DNA of 64,000 nt from Betaproteobacteria bacterium GR16-43 (GTDB lineage: Bacteria > Pseudomonadota > Gammaproteobacteria > Burkholderiales > Usitatibacteraceae): assembly GCA_001953215.1 (NCBI GenBank), contig CP019169.1, positions 992,001-1,056,000 of the forward strand, given 5' to 3'. The position numbers and the translations under genes were made by a program. Positions 19,551-28,465 of the stretch are shown here, piece by piece. Under the pieces are notes generated by a model. It made no database searches. It had not been told where the DNA came from and saw only the letters and a program-made list of their open reading frames with translations. Positions within the stretch are counted from its first letter, which is position 1. Each line of letters starts with the position of its first letter.

Positions 19551-20515
19551 GCGCGCCGCTGCTCGAGGTCGACGGCCTGCGCATGCACTTCTTCACGAAG
19601 GCCGGCGTGGTGAAGGCCGTGGACGACGTGAGCTTCCGCCTCGAACGCGGCAAGATCCTAGGCCTCGTCGGGGAGTCCGGTTCCGGCAAGTCGATGACGG
19701 GCTATTCGATCCTGGGCCTGGTCGATGCACCCGGACGCATCGTCGCGGGCCGCATCGCCCTGAATGGGCGCGACCTCACGCGCCTCGACGAGGCCGCGTG
19801 GCGCGGGCTGCGCGGCAACCGCGTGGCCATGATCTTCCAGGACCCGATGATGACGTTGAATCCGGTGCTGAGGATCGACACGCAGATGGTGGAGGCGGTT
19901 CGCGCACACCACGACGTGTCGCGCGAGCAGGCCCTCGACCGATGCCGCGAAGTCCTGGGCCGCGTCGGCATCGCGTCGCCCGACGAACGCCTGCGAGCCT
20001 ATCCCCACCAGTTTTCCGGCGGGATGCGCCAGCGCGTGGCCATCGCGATCGCGTTGCTGAACAAGCCGGACCTCATCATCGCGGACGAACCGACGACGGC
20101 CCTGGACGTGACCATCCAGGGACAGATCCTCTTCGAGATGCAGAACCTCTGCCGGGAGAGCGGCACCGGCCTCATCTGGATCACGCACGACCTGTCGGTG
20201 GTCGCGGGCCTCGCGGACGACGTGTGCGTGATGTACGCGGGCCGCGTGGTCGAGTCGGGCAGCGTCGACGAGATCCTCGACCGCCCGCTGCACCCCTACA
20301 CGCGCGGGCTGCTGGAATCGGTACCGAGCCGCAACGAGCGGGGCCGTCCCTTGCGCCAGATCGCGGGCATGACGCCCTCGCTGCTGCGCCTGGGCGAGGC
20401 CTGCGCCTTCCGGGATCGCTGCTCGCAGGCCCAACCCGATTGCGCGGCCGCGCCCGCGTCGAGCGTTCCTTCGGCGGGCCGCACGTTGCGCTGCCTGCAC
20501 CCGGCCTCGCCATGA
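19547..20515 (+). CDS. ABC transporter ATP-binding protein, DppD/OppD type
   Basis: One of two ATPases driving the importer. Walker A GESGSGKS, Q-loop IFQDPMMTLNP, signature FSGGMRQR, Walker B LIIADEPTTALD and switch histidine ITHDLSV are all canonical. The C-terminal oligopeptide extension contains cysteines in CAFRDRCSQAQPDC, the pattern associated with an iron-sulfur cluster in this family. The 322-residue protein overlaps both neighbours by ATGA. Confidence 0.95.
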   Translation: MSAPLLEVDGLRMHFFTKAGVVKAVDDVSFRLERGKILGLVGESGSGKSMTGYSILGLVDAPGRIVAGRIALNGRDLTRLDEAAWRGLRGNRVAMIFQDPMMTLNPVLRIDTQMVEAVRAHHDVSREQALDRCREVLGRVGIASPDERLRAYPHQFSGGMRQRVAIAIALLNKPDLIIADEPTTALDVTIQGQILFEMQNLCRESGTGLIWITHDLSVVAGLADDVCVMYAGRVVESGSVDEILDRPLHPYTRGLLESVPSRNERGRPLRQIAGMTPSLLRLGEACAFRDRCSQAQPDCAAAPASSVPSAGRTLRCLHPASP

Positions 20516-21522
20516 CGCAGGCCTCCGCACCGCTGCTCGAACTGCGCGGCATCTCGAAGCGCTTCGTGAAGCGCCTCGACATCGCCGGGCGCATCGCGCG
20601 CCGGCTGGGCTCGCGCATCGACGACCAGGTCGTGCATGCGGTGGACGGCGTCACGCTTTCGATCGCGGAACGCGAAGTGGTCGGGCTCGTGGGCGAGTCC
20701 GGCTGCGGCAAGTCCACGCTGGGACGCGTGGTCTCGCGCATCCTCGAACCGTCGGCGGGCGAGCGCCTGTGGAAGGGCCGTCCCTACGCACAGTACGACC
20801 AGGAAGCCGACCGGGCCGAACGCCTGGCCGTGCAGATGATCTTCCAGGATCCCTACGCTTCGCTCAATCCGCGCCTTCGCATCGAGGAGATCGTCGGCGA
20901 GGCCCCGGTGGTCCATGGCCTGGTCCCGCGCCGCGAGCGCTCGCAGTACGTCGCCCACATGCTCGATCGCGTGGGCATGGACGCGTCGCTGCTGCGCCGC
21001 TTCCCCCACCAGTTCTCGGGCGGCCAGCGCAGCCGCATCGGGATCGCCCGTGCCCTCGCGGTGCGCCCGCAGTTCCTGGTGTGCGACGAGGCCGTCGCCG
21101 CCCTCGATGTCTCGATCCAGGCCCAGGTCCTCAACCTCTTCATCCGCCTGCGCGAGGAGCTCGCCCTCACCTACCTGTTCATCAGCCATGACCTGGGCGT
21201 GATTCGCCACGTCGCCGACCGCGTCGTCGTGATGTACCTCGGGCGCGTCGTCGAGAGTGCAAACGCGGAAGAATTGTTCCTGCGTCCGAACCATCCGTAC
21301 ACGGAGGCCCTGGTCGCCGAGGTGCCGCGCGTCGACGTGCGGCGCCGGCGCTTCGTCCCGATCCACGGCGAGATTCCTTCGCCGCTCGATCCTCCTCCCG
21401 GCTGCCATTTCCACCCCCGATGTCCCAAGGCGTTCGAGCGTTGCCGCGCCGAAGCCCCCCTCCTGCGCGAGGTCTCGCCGGGGCATCATTCCGCTTGTCA
21501 CCTGAACGATCGACCGTCATGA
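20512..21522 (+). CDS. ABC transporter ATP-binding protein, DppF/OppF type
   Basis: The second ATPase of the importer, 336 residues. Walker A GESGCGKS, Q-loop IFQDPYASLNP, signature FSGGQRSRIGIARAL and switch ISHDLGV are present. Walker B reads LVCDEAVAALDVSIQ instead of the usual DEPVSALD; the catalytic DE pair is kept, so activity is expected. The family insertion between strands near the N-terminus (IAGRIARRLGSRIDDQVVHA) is longer than in E. coli DppF. The C-terminal CHFHPRCPKAFERC cysteine motif is intact. ATGA overlaps occur at both ends. Confidence 0.95.
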   Translation: MTQASAPLLELRGISKRFVKRLDIAGRIARRLGSRIDDQVVHAVDGVTLSIAEREVVGLVGESGCGKSTLGRVVSRILEPSAGERLWKGRPYAQYDQEADRAERLAVQMIFQDPYASLNPRLRIEEIVGEAPVVHGLVPRRERSQYVAHMLDRVGMDASLLRRFPHQFSGGQRSRIGIARALAVRPQFLVCDEAVAALDVSIQAQVLNLFIRLREELALTYLFISHDLGVIRHVADRVVVMYLGRVVESANAEELFLRPNHPYTEALVAEVPRVDVRRRRFVPIHGEIPSPLDPPPGCHFHPRCPKAFERCRAEAPLLREVSPGHHSACHLNDRPS

Positions 21523-22490
21523 AAACGCATCCCGCCTTCACGCACCACGCCCCCGGCGGCGTCGTGGTTCCCCTCGTCCTCGATTCGCCGCACAGCGGCA
21601 CCGAATACCCTCCCGACTTCGGGGCCGCGCAGCCGATGCAGGCGCTCCGGCAGGCCGAGGACAGCTTCGTCGACGAGCTCTACGGCGACGCGCCGAAGCA
21701 CGGGGCCACGCTCATTGCCGCCCGCTTTCCCCGGTCGTACATCGACCCCAACCGGTCGTTCCTCGACATCGACACCTCGTTGCTCGACGCGCCGTGGCCC
21801 GGCCCCGCGCAGGCCAGCCGCAAGACCCAGCTCGGCATCGGCCTCATCTGGAGGGTCATGGATTCCGGCGAGCCCATCTACTCGCGCAAGCTCTCCGTGG
21901 ACGAGGTGAAACGCCGCATCACCGGGTACCACCAGCCCTACCAGAAGGCCGTGCAACAGGCGCTCGACGCGGCGCACCAACACTTCGGCGTGGTCTACCA
22001 CGTGAACTGCCACTCGATGCCGGCGGTGAGCAGCCGCGTCTCCGAAGAAGGCCCCGGCAAGCCACGCGCGGACTTCGTGCTCGGCGATCGCGACGGCACC
22101 ACATGCTCGCCGGATTTCACCGGACTGGTGGCCGGCACGCTGAAGGGCATGGGCTACGACGTGAAGGTCAACGACCCGTACAAGGGCGTGGAGCTGGTGC
22201 GCGCGTTCTCCGATCCCGCCGCCAACCGGCACAGCCTGCAGATCGAAGTGAACCGCCGGCTCTACATGGACGAGCGCACGCGCGAGAAGAGCGCGGGCTT
22301 CGACGAGCTGCGCGACCGCCTCGATCGCCTGGTCCGCGTGATCGCCCACTACGCGGCGAACCAGGGTTCGCATGCCTGCGCCGGCGGCCATGACCACGCC
22401 CATCACGGACATGACCACGGGCACCATCACCATGATCACGGCCACGATCACGCACACGGCCACGACCACGACCACCCCCACAAGCACTGA
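21519..22490 (+). CDS. N-formylglutamate amidohydrolase family protein with His-rich tail
   Basis: A predicted zinc amidohydrolase of the family that releases glutamate and formate from N-formylglutamate. Family blocks are DSPHSGTEYP, RSYIDPNRSFLDID, HVNCHSMP and DFVLGDRDGTTCSPDF. The core is about 284 residues. The final 39 residues (encoded by 22371-22487) contain 20 histidines interleaved with Asp and Gly, like Ni/Zn-storing tails of metallochaperones. This tail is not part of the catalytic fold. The gene overlaps the importer ATPase by ATGA, so its substrate is probably delivered by that importer. The exact substrate is unknown; hutG-type function is one option, but no other hut gene is nearby. 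Confidence 0.82.
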   Translation: MKTHPAFTHHAPGGVVVPLVLDSPHSGTEYPPDFGAAQPMQALRQAEDSFVDELYGDAPKHGATLIAARFPRSYIDPNRSFLDIDTSLLDAPWPGPAQASRKTQLGIGLIWRVMDSGEPIYSRKLSVDEVKRRITGYHQPYQKAVQQALDAAHQHFGVVYHVNCHSMPAVSSRVSEEGPGKPRADFVLGDRDGTTCSPDFTGLVAGTLKGMGYDVKVNDPYKGVELVRAFSDPAANRHSLQIEVNRRLYMDERTREKSAGFDELRDRLDRLVRVIAHYAANQGSHACAGGHDHAHHGHDHGHHHHDHGHDHAHGHDHDHPHKH

Positions 22491-22497
22491 GCCTCCC

Positions 22498-23448
22498 ATG
22501 ACCCCGATTCCCGTCGAGCTCGACGCTCCCGACATCCAGCCGCATCGCCGTTCCAATACCGGGACCGATTTCATCCATACCTTCGCGAGCGGCAAGCCCG
22601 GGCCGCATGTGCTCGTGAACGCGCTCACGCACGGCAACGAGATCTGCGGCGCCATCGCCGTGGACCGCCTGCTGCGCGAGGGCCTGCGGCCCACGCGGGG
22701 AACGCTCACGCTCGCCTTCGCGAACGTCGAAGCCTTCTCCCGGTTCGACCGCGAGCGGCCCTACGCGACGCGATTCGTCGACGAGGATTTCAACCGCGTC
22801 TGGACGCCCTCGGTCCTCGACGGTTCGCGCCACAGCGTGGAGCTCGATCGCGCTCGCCAGTTGCGTCCGTTCGTCGACGCGGCCGATTTCCTGCTGGACA
22901 TCCACTCGATGCTCGAGCCCAGCCCGCCGGTGATGATCTGCGGCACGCTCGACAAGGGAATCCGCTTCGCGTTCGACCTCGGCATTCCCGAACATGTCGT
23001 GAGCGACAAGGGCCACGCGAACGGCACTCGCATGCGCGACTACGGCGGTTTCGGCGACCCGGCGAGTCCGAAGAACGCGCAGTTGGTCGAGTGCGGGCAG
23101 CACTGGGAACGCAAGTCCGAAGTGGTCGCCTGGCAATGCGTTTGGCGGTTCCTGAGCGTGCTCGACGTGGTCGATCGCGACCGGGCGGCGAGCGAGATCA
23201 CGCCGGCGACCGCACCCCAGAAACTGATCCGCGTCACGGACGCGGTGGTGGCCAACTCGCCGTCGTTTCGCTTCGCGCGCGAGTTCACGGGCCTCGACGT
23301 GATCGAACGGCGCGGCGACGTGATTGCCTGGGACGGGGAGGAAGCGGTGCGCGCGCCCTACGACAACTGCGTGTTGATCATGCCGGTGCCGCACAACATC
23401 AAGACCGGCCTCACCGCGGTGCGCCTGGGCCGGATCGAGGCGCGCTAG
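22498..23448 (+). CDS. Succinylglutamate desuccinylase/aspartoacylase (AstE/AspA) family deacylase
   Basis: A zinc-dependent deacylase of the M14-like AstE/AspA family, 316 residues. The HGNE metal-ligand motif (NALTHGNEICG), the FVDEDFNRVW substrate block and the third zinc ligand in LLDIHSML are visible. A C-terminal beta domain contains VIAWDGEE and the GRI end. It is the last gene of the importer operon, seven bases after the amidohydrolase gene. Members remove acyl groups from N-acyl amino acids, which together with the neighbouring amidohydrolase suggests catabolism of acylated amino acids. No other ast genes are present, so arginine succinylation is unlikely. Its 3' end overlaps that of convergent ntrX by 4 bases. 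Confidence 0.83.
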   Translation: MTPIPVELDAPDIQPHRRSNTGTDFIHTFASGKPGPHVLVNALTHGNEICGAIAVDRLLREGLRPTRGTLTLAFANVEAFSRFDRERPYATRFVDEDFNRVWTPSVLDGSRHSVELDRARQLRPFVDAADFLLDIHSMLEPSPPVMICGTLDKGIRFAFDLGIPEHVVSDKGHANGTRMRDYGGFGDPASPKNAQLVECGQHWERKSEVVAWQCVWRFLSVLDVVDRDRAASEITPATAPQKLIRVTDAVVANSPSFRFAREFTGLDVIERRGDVIAWDGEEAVRAPYDNCVLIMPVPHNIKTGLTAVRLGRIEAR

Positions 23449-24728
23449 CTGCTCGCGTCCTCGGTCTTGCCCGAGGGACGGATGCCCAGCTGCTTCAGCT
23501 TCCGGTAGAGGTGCGTGCGCTCGAGGCCGACGCGATCGGCCACGCGCGACATGTTGCCCTCCTCGCGCCGGATGTGGTGCAAGAAGTATTGCTTCTCGAA
23601 CTGCTCGCGCGCATCGCGCAGCGGCAGGTCCAGTGAAACGCCGACCTCCGTGGTCGCCTGCTCGCGCGGGGCCAGGTTGAACTCCTTCGCCACGCGGTTC
23701 ACGTCGTCGCCACTGATCTCGTTGGCGAGCGCCGTGAGGGCGAGGGTCTTCACCACGTTCTGGAGCACGGGGAGGTTGCCGGCCCAGTCGAGGTTCCTCA
23801 TCACGTTGAGCGCGCCCACGGTGAGGCTGCGCAGCGGGACTTCGTTCGCGTCGACGAGCTGCGTGAGCAGCGTGGTCGCGATGTCGGGAATGTCCTCGGG
23901 GTGGTCGGCCAGCGCCGGCACCCGGATCGTGAGGCCCGAGAGCTGGTGGTAGAGCGTCGCGTCGAAGCGGCCGTCCTCGGCCATCGCGGCCAGCGGCCCG
24001 GTCGTCGCGCAGATGAGGCGCACGTTGAACTTCTCCAGCTTCGACAGAAGTTGGGCGAGGCCCTTCTGCTCGGTCTTGCCGAGGTTCGCGATCTCGGGGA
24101 GGAACAGCGTGCCCTCGCGTGCGTCATTGAGTGGCTCGAACGGATTCGTCGCCAGCCACTCGGTGCTTTCGGAAGCGACCCACGGCGTGTTGGCCAGGTG
24201 CAGGTGGCGCGCGCAGACTTCGAAGCCGCATCCGCGCTCACCCACGAGCAGCGCCGGCGTACGAAGCCGCCCGACTTGCTCCAGGCGCTGGCGCAACTCC
24301 TGCACCACGCGGGCCTTGCCGAGGTTCACCAGCGACAAGCCCGTCTTCGGGAGCACGCGCCCGCCGGCGAGCGCCTTGCCGACCGTCGCGAGCAGCTTCG
24401 GGAGGCTGATGGGCTTCTCGAGGAAGTCGAAGGCGCCGATGCGCGTGGCTTCGACGGCGGAGTCGATCGTGCCGTGGCCGGACATCATCACGACCGGCAT
24501 CGTGAGCAGGCCCGAGCCCGCCCATTCCTTCAGCAGCGTGATGCCGTCGGTATCGGGCATCCAGATGTCGAGGAGCACGAGGTCGGGGCGCATCTCCTTG
24601 CGTGCGGAGCGCGCGGTCTGCGCGTTCTCGGCCAGGCGAACGCCGTAGCCTTCGTCGCGGAGGATTTCGAAGAGGAGTTCACGGATGCCGACTTCGTCGT
24701 CGACAACGAGGATCTGGTTTGCGGACAT
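23445..24728 (-). CDS. ntrX: NtrX-type response regulator with a degenerate AAA+ domain
   Basis: Response regulator paired with the adjacent NtrY kinase. The receiver domain is intact (D10, D11, phosphorylation site D54, K105), and the C-terminal Fis-type helix-turn-helix (RVADRVGLERTHLYRKLKQLGI) is well conserved. The central sigma-54-interaction domain is not. The Walker A position reads GERGCGFE (163-170), with Phe169 for the invariant Lys. No GAFTGA loop is found, and Walker B reads GTLFLPEI with Pro211 for Asp. ATP hydrolysis and sigma-54 remodelling are therefore not expected; it more likely acts as a DNA-binding activator or repressor of sigma-70 genes. Length (427) is slightly short for an NtrC-type protein. 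Only 17 bases separate it from ntrY. Confidence 0.9.
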   Translation of the reverse strand: MSANQILVVDDEVGIRELLFEILRDEGYGVRLAENAQTARSARKEMRPDLVLLDIWMPDTDGITLLKEWAGSGLLTMPVVMMSGHGTIDSAVEATRIGAFDFLEKPISLPKLLATVGKALAGGRVLPKTGLSLVNLGKARVVQELRQRLEQVGRLRTPALLVGERGCGFEVCARHLHLANTPWVASESTEWLATNPFEPLNDAREGTLFLPEIANLGKTEQKGLAQLLSKLEKFNVRLICATTGPLAAMAEDGRFDATLYHQLSGLTIRVPALADHPEDIPDIATTLLTQLVDANEVPLRSLTVGALNVMRNLDWAGNLPVLQNVVKTLALTALANEISGDDVNRVAKEFNLAPREQATTEVGVSLDLPLRDAREQFEKQYFLHHIRREEGNMSRVADRVGLERTHLYRKLKQLGIRPSGKTEDASS

Positions 24729-24745
24729 TTATTGCCAGGTGCGTT

Positions 24746-26857
24746 TCAGGCGGCTTTCGGGGGCAGGACGATGCTCACGTTCGCCCCGTGGGGCTTCACA
24801 TTCTCGACCAGGATGCGGCCCTGGTGCTCGTCGACGATCTTCTTCACGATCGCGAGCCCCAGGCCCGTCCCTTTCGGCTTCGTGGTGACGTAGGGCTCGA
24901 AGATCCGGCCCATCACGCCTTCCGCGATGCCGGTGCCATTATCGCGCACCGTGAGCAGGACGCCGCCGGTGGCGAGGCTGGTGGACACGAGGATACGCGG
25001 CGTATCCACGCCGGTCAGGGCATCGATCGCGTTCTGGAAGAGATTGTGCAGGACCTGGCGCAGCATGGCCGGATCGGCGTAGACGGCGGGCAGGCCTTCG
25101 CCCAGGCGCGGCTCGATCGCCACGCCCATCGATTCGTAGAGGAACAGGACTTCGCGGATCACGTCGTTCAGCTGCACGGGCCGCGCGTTCATGCGGGAGG
25201 CATGCGCGTACTGGCTGAAGTCGTCGACCATGCCCTTCAGGGCGGTCACGTGGCTCACGATCGTGCTGGTGGAGCGCGCGAGCATCTCGGCTTCGGCCGC
25301 CGGTAGCATCTTGCCCAGCTTGTGCTGCATGCGCTCGGCCGCGAGCTGGATCGGCGTGAGCGGGTTCTTGATCTCGTGCGCGAGCCGGCGCGCCACTTCG
25401 CCCCAGGCGGCGTCGCGCTGCGCCTGGATCAAATGGGTGATGTCGTCGAACACCACGATGAAGCCGTTGTCGCCATGCGCGCCCAGACGCGTGCCACGGA
25501 GCAACAACATGCGCTGCCCGTCGTTGCGGCGGTATTCGAGCTGCTCTTCCCACTGACCGGCCCGGCTCGAGGAGAAATGGCGCAGCGCGACTTCGGCGAA
25601 CGGCGCGACCGCGGGCACGTGCGGCGTCCAGTCCGGGAGCTTTACGCCGTGGAAGGTCGCGGCCGGGATGTCGAGGATGTGGCTCGCCGCCCCGTTCATC
25701 GTCTTCACGTAGAAGCGCTCGTCGAACGTGAGCACGCCCGAGGTGAGGTTCGAGAGGATGCTCTCGAGGTAGGTCTTGGCGTTCTCCAGCTGCAGCTGGT
25801 TCCTCTCCATCGCCTCGGTGGCATCGGCGATCTGGCGCGTCATCGTGTTGAACGATTGCGTCAGCACGCCGAATTCGTCGCGGCTTTTCACCGGGTTCAG
25901 CTTCGAGTAGTCGCCCTTCGCGATGGCCCGCGTGGCCTCGGCGAGGGCGGAGAGCGGCGCCGACAGGCGCTCGGAGAGCACGAAGGCGAGCGCGAACGCC
26001 GAAAGCAACGTGAGCAGCATCGCGAGGGTCAGCGTGAGCCCGAAGATGCGCTTCAGGTTCACGCGCGCCAAGATCAGCTGCTTGTAGTCGACATTGCCGG
26101 CCTCGATCACGCGCGACGCCTCCTGGATCGACGGGGGCACCGGCTGCAGCACCTGGAGGATGCGAATGTCGTCGGCGATCGTGAGCACGTTGACCGGCAC
26201 GATCACGCGCAGGTACAGGCCGCGGTCGGGGATCGATTCGGGCTGCCGTACCGGCTGCTGGGCGCGCACCTGCCGGAGCATGTTGGCGTTCGGCAGGTCC
26301 TGCAGCAGGGAAATGGGCTCGGAGCTCGACTGCGAGATCACCTTGCCGCGCGAGGTCATCAGCGTCGCTTCCTCGACGCCGTATTGCTCACGCAGCTTGT
26401 TCAACACGTTCGGATCCGTCGACGTTTCCAGGGCGGCCGCCATCGAGTCGGCCTTCTTGCCCAGCTCCTTCAACGAATTGTCGAGCGCGCCCTGTGCCAG
26501 CGTCAGTCCGGATTCCAGGGCCTTGTCCACGCGCACGTCGAACCACGATTCGATCGACCGCTGCAGGAACTGGAACGACACCGCGTACATCAGGCCGCCG
26601 GTGATGATGGCCATCAACGCGAACACCATCACCAGCCGCAGGGTGAGCGTGGAGCCGAACACGCGTTCCTTCAGCTTTCGGCGCAGGACCACGAGCTGGT
26701 AGACGATCAGGCAGACGAACCCGAGCGACAGCGCGCCACCCAGGTAGAGGAGCGGGATGTAGTGCTGGTTGAGCAGCTCGCTGTTGGACGTGGCCTGCGA
26801 GAGGAGGTACACCAGCGCGGCGCCGGCGACCACACACAGGAAAATCAGCGGCTTCAT
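24746..26857 (-). CDS. ntrY: NtrY-type sensor histidine kinase
   Basis: Membrane histidine kinase for NtrX. From the chosen ATG (AAGGGG five bases upstream) there are three N-terminal helices, a periplasmic sensor of roughly 190 residues, a further helix (LTLTLAMLLTLLSAFALAFV) and a HAMP domain (LSAPLSALAEATRAIAKGDY). A PAS domain follows, then the phosphoacceptor box RRLAHEIKNPLTPIQ and the ATPase domain with NLFQNAIDAL, DNGTGI and GTGLGLAI. All kinase boxes are intact, unlike the AAA+ domain of its partner. NtrYX systems in this class respond to redox, oxygen or nitrogen cues; the ligand here cannot be read. The preceding DUF4390 gene is 8 bases away. Confidence 0.93.
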   Translation of the reverse strand: MKPLIFLCVVAGAALVYLLSQATSNSELLNQHYIPLLYLGGALSLGFVCLIVYQLVVLRRKLKERVFGSTLTLRLVMVFALMAIITGGLMYAVSFQFLQRSIESWFDVRVDKALESGLTLAQGALDNSLKELGKKADSMAAALETSTDPNVLNKLREQYGVEEATLMTSRGKVISQSSSEPISLLQDLPNANMLRQVRAQQPVRQPESIPDRGLYLRVIVPVNVLTIADDIRILQVLQPVPPSIQEASRVIEAGNVDYKQLILARVNLKRIFGLTLTLAMLLTLLSAFALAFVLSERLSAPLSALAEATRAIAKGDYSKLNPVKSRDEFGVLTQSFNTMTRQIADATEAMERNQLQLENAKTYLESILSNLTSGVLTFDERFYVKTMNGAASHILDIPAATFHGVKLPDWTPHVPAVAPFAEVALRHFSSSRAGQWEEQLEYRRNDGQRMLLLRGTRLGAHGDNGFIVVFDDITHLIQAQRDAAWGEVARRLAHEIKNPLTPIQLAAERMQHKLGKMLPAAEAEMLARSTSTIVSHVTALKGMVDDFSQYAHASRMNARPVQLNDVIREVLFLYESMGVAIEPRLGEGLPAVYADPAMLRQVLHNLFQNAIDALTGVDTPRILVSTSLATGGVLLTVRDNGTGIAEGVMGRIFEPYVTTKPKGTGLGLAIVKKIVDEHQGRILVENVKPHGANVSIVLPPKAA

Positions 26858-26865
26858 GGACCCCT

Positions 26866-27471
26866 TCAGGGGGTGACCGCCCAGCGATACCACTCGGAGT
26901 TGAGCGTCCAGTCGCTCGAGGCGACGGCGTTCAGTTGGAACGGTTTGGGAAGCGCTCCCGTGTCGAGGCGCATGCGCAGGTTCGCCTGGTAGGCGCCTCC
27001 GCCCTTGAACGCGCCCTTGTCGGCGACGTGCCAGCCGCGAACCCGCGAGAGCACGCGCTTCACTTCATCGAAGCGGGTGAAGTTCTGGTAAAGGCTGCCC
27101 ATCGAGAGCCGGTATTGCCGCAGCAGGGGCGTGTACGTGATCTTGTACGTCTGCGAGAGCTTCACGGGCTTTTCGTCGAACCAGTACCAGCGCGGTTGCG
27201 ACAATTCGAACTCGACGACGAAATAGAGCGGCACGCCGCGCGTCACCGCCTCTTCGAGGCGTTGGTTGAACTGCACGTCGAAGTCCGCGTTGAGCTGCCA
27301 GCCGTCGTCGCTCGCTTCGATCGTCGCGTTCGAGACCGAGATTCCCTCGGCATTCGCGGCCAGCGGAGTGAATAGCGCGATGAAGAGTGCGGCAAGCCCC
27401 GCCCACAGGCGCAAGGCCTGGGGTTTCCCGGCGGACCGGAAAAGCGAACGGAGAGCCGCCACGATGATCAT
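26866..27471 (-). CDS. DUF4390 family exported protein
   Basis: A 201-residue protein with an N-terminal hydrophobic signal (LRLWAGLAALFIALFTPLAANA) and a mature beta-rich domain: WQLNADFDVQFNQRLEEAVTRGVPLYFVVEFEL, then WYWFDEKPVKLSQTYKITYTPLLRQYRLS. This matches DUF4390, found directly upstream of ntrYX in many betaproteobacteria. Its role is unknown; the position suggests it feeds a periplasmic signal to NtrY. Start uncertain: the ATG has no clear Shine-Dalgarno, and a GTG three codons later is possible. In relatives rsmB often lies between fmt and this gene; it is absent here. Confidence 0.8.
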   Translation of the reverse strand: MIIVAALRSLFRSAGKPQALRLWAGLAALFIALFTPLAANAEGISVSNATIEASDDGWQLNADFDVQFNQRLEEAVTRGVPLYFVVEFELSQPRWYWFDEKPVKLSQTYKITYTPLLRQYRLSMGSLYQNFTRFDEVKRVLSRVRGWHVADKGAFKGGGAYQANLRMRLDTGALPKPFQLNAVASSDWTLNSEWYRWAVTP

Positions 27472-27513
27472 CGGGGACGCCGCAGTTAGAAAACGAGTGT
27501 TGTTAAATTACCA

Positions 27514-28458
27514 CTAAAGTCCGGATTTTGCAACACTATCCAGGCCGAGCTGGCTCCCCGCTTCGAGGCGATTTCCCCTCAAAAAATCGGCCGCCGCCAG
27601 ACGCTGGGACCCCGACCGCTGGAGCGCCTGAAGCCGGAGGAGCCCCTCGCCACAAGCGACCGTGATGCCCTCCGGTCCCGCCGAGAGCACCTTGCCCGGT
27701 GTCCCGTTCCCCGGGAGCGGAGTGGCCTCCCAGATCTTCAACGCCTGGCCCTCCCAAGTGGTTTCGGCACCGGGGACCGGATTGAAGGCGCGCACCTGGC
27801 GGTCGATGTCGGCTGCCGCCCGCGACCAATCGACGCGGGCGTGCGCCTTCAGGACCTTCGCGGCATAGGTGACACCCTCGGCGGGTTGTGGACGCGGCTC
27901 GAGGCGATCCAGGTTGGCGAGCGCTTCCACGATTGCGGCGGCGCCGACCGAAGCCAGCCGCTGGGTCAGGTCGCCGGCCGTGTCGCGCAGCGCGATCGGA
28001 ATGCGCTTCTCGAGCAGGACGGGGCCGGTATCGAGACCGGCTTCCATCTGCATGATGCAGACGCCGGTTTCCGCATCGCCCGCCATCAAGGCGCGCTGGA
28101 TCGGGGCAGCGCCGCGCCACCGCGGAAGGATCGAGGCATGGATGTTCAGGCAACCACGGGCGGGCAGGTCGAGCACGGCTTGCGGCAGCAAGAGCCCGTA
28201 CGCCGCGACGACCATGACATCGGCGGCAGCGGCGCGAATGGGATCGTGGGATTCGGGCGGCTTCAGCGACGCCGGCTTGTAGACCGGCAACCCGTGGGTA
28301 GCGGCGGCCTGCGAGACGGCGCTCGCGGTGAGGCGCAACCCGCGCCCGGCGGGACGATCGGGTTGGGAGAGTACGAGGGGAACCTGGTGCCCGGCGCCCA
28401 GGAGGGCCTCCAGGGCGGCGACGGCGAACGGCGGGGTGCCGGCGAAGAGGACGCGCAA
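27514..28458 (-). CDS. fmt: Methionyl-tRNA formyltransferase
   Basis: Formylates initiator Met-tRNA using 10-formyl-tetrahydrofolate. The N-terminal Rossmann domain contains [16 protein letters not shown]. The folate-binding [18 protein letters not shown] block carries the catalytic His, and [22 protein letters not shown] follows. The C-terminal OB domain begins near [14 protein letters not shown]. The length of 314 residues is normal. It lies 7 bases downstream of def, the conserved def-fmt pair that together handles N-terminal formyl groups. Confidence 0.97.
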   Translation of the reverse strand: MRVLFAGTPPFAVAALEALLGAGHQVPLVLSQPDRPAGRGLRLTASAVSQAAATHGLPVYKPASLKPPESHDPIRAAAADVMVVAAYGLLLPQAVLDLPARGCLNIHASILPRWRGAAPIQRALMAGDAETGVCIMQMEAGLDTGPVLLEKRIPIALRDTAGDLTQRLASVGAAAIVEALANLDRLEPRPQPAEGVTYAAKVLKAHARVDWSRAAADIDRQVRAFNPVPGAETTWEGQALKIWEATPLPGNGTPGKVLSAGPEGITVACGEGLLRLQALQRSGSQRLAAADFLRGNRLEAGSQLGLDSVAKSGL

Positions 28459-28465
28459 GAAGGCG

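Noticed and set aside
21997-22007. CACGTGAA core inside the amidohydrolase gene as a third parS
   Set aside because: Flanks (TAC upstream, CT downstream) break the palindrome at several positions and the site is 28 kb from parAB.
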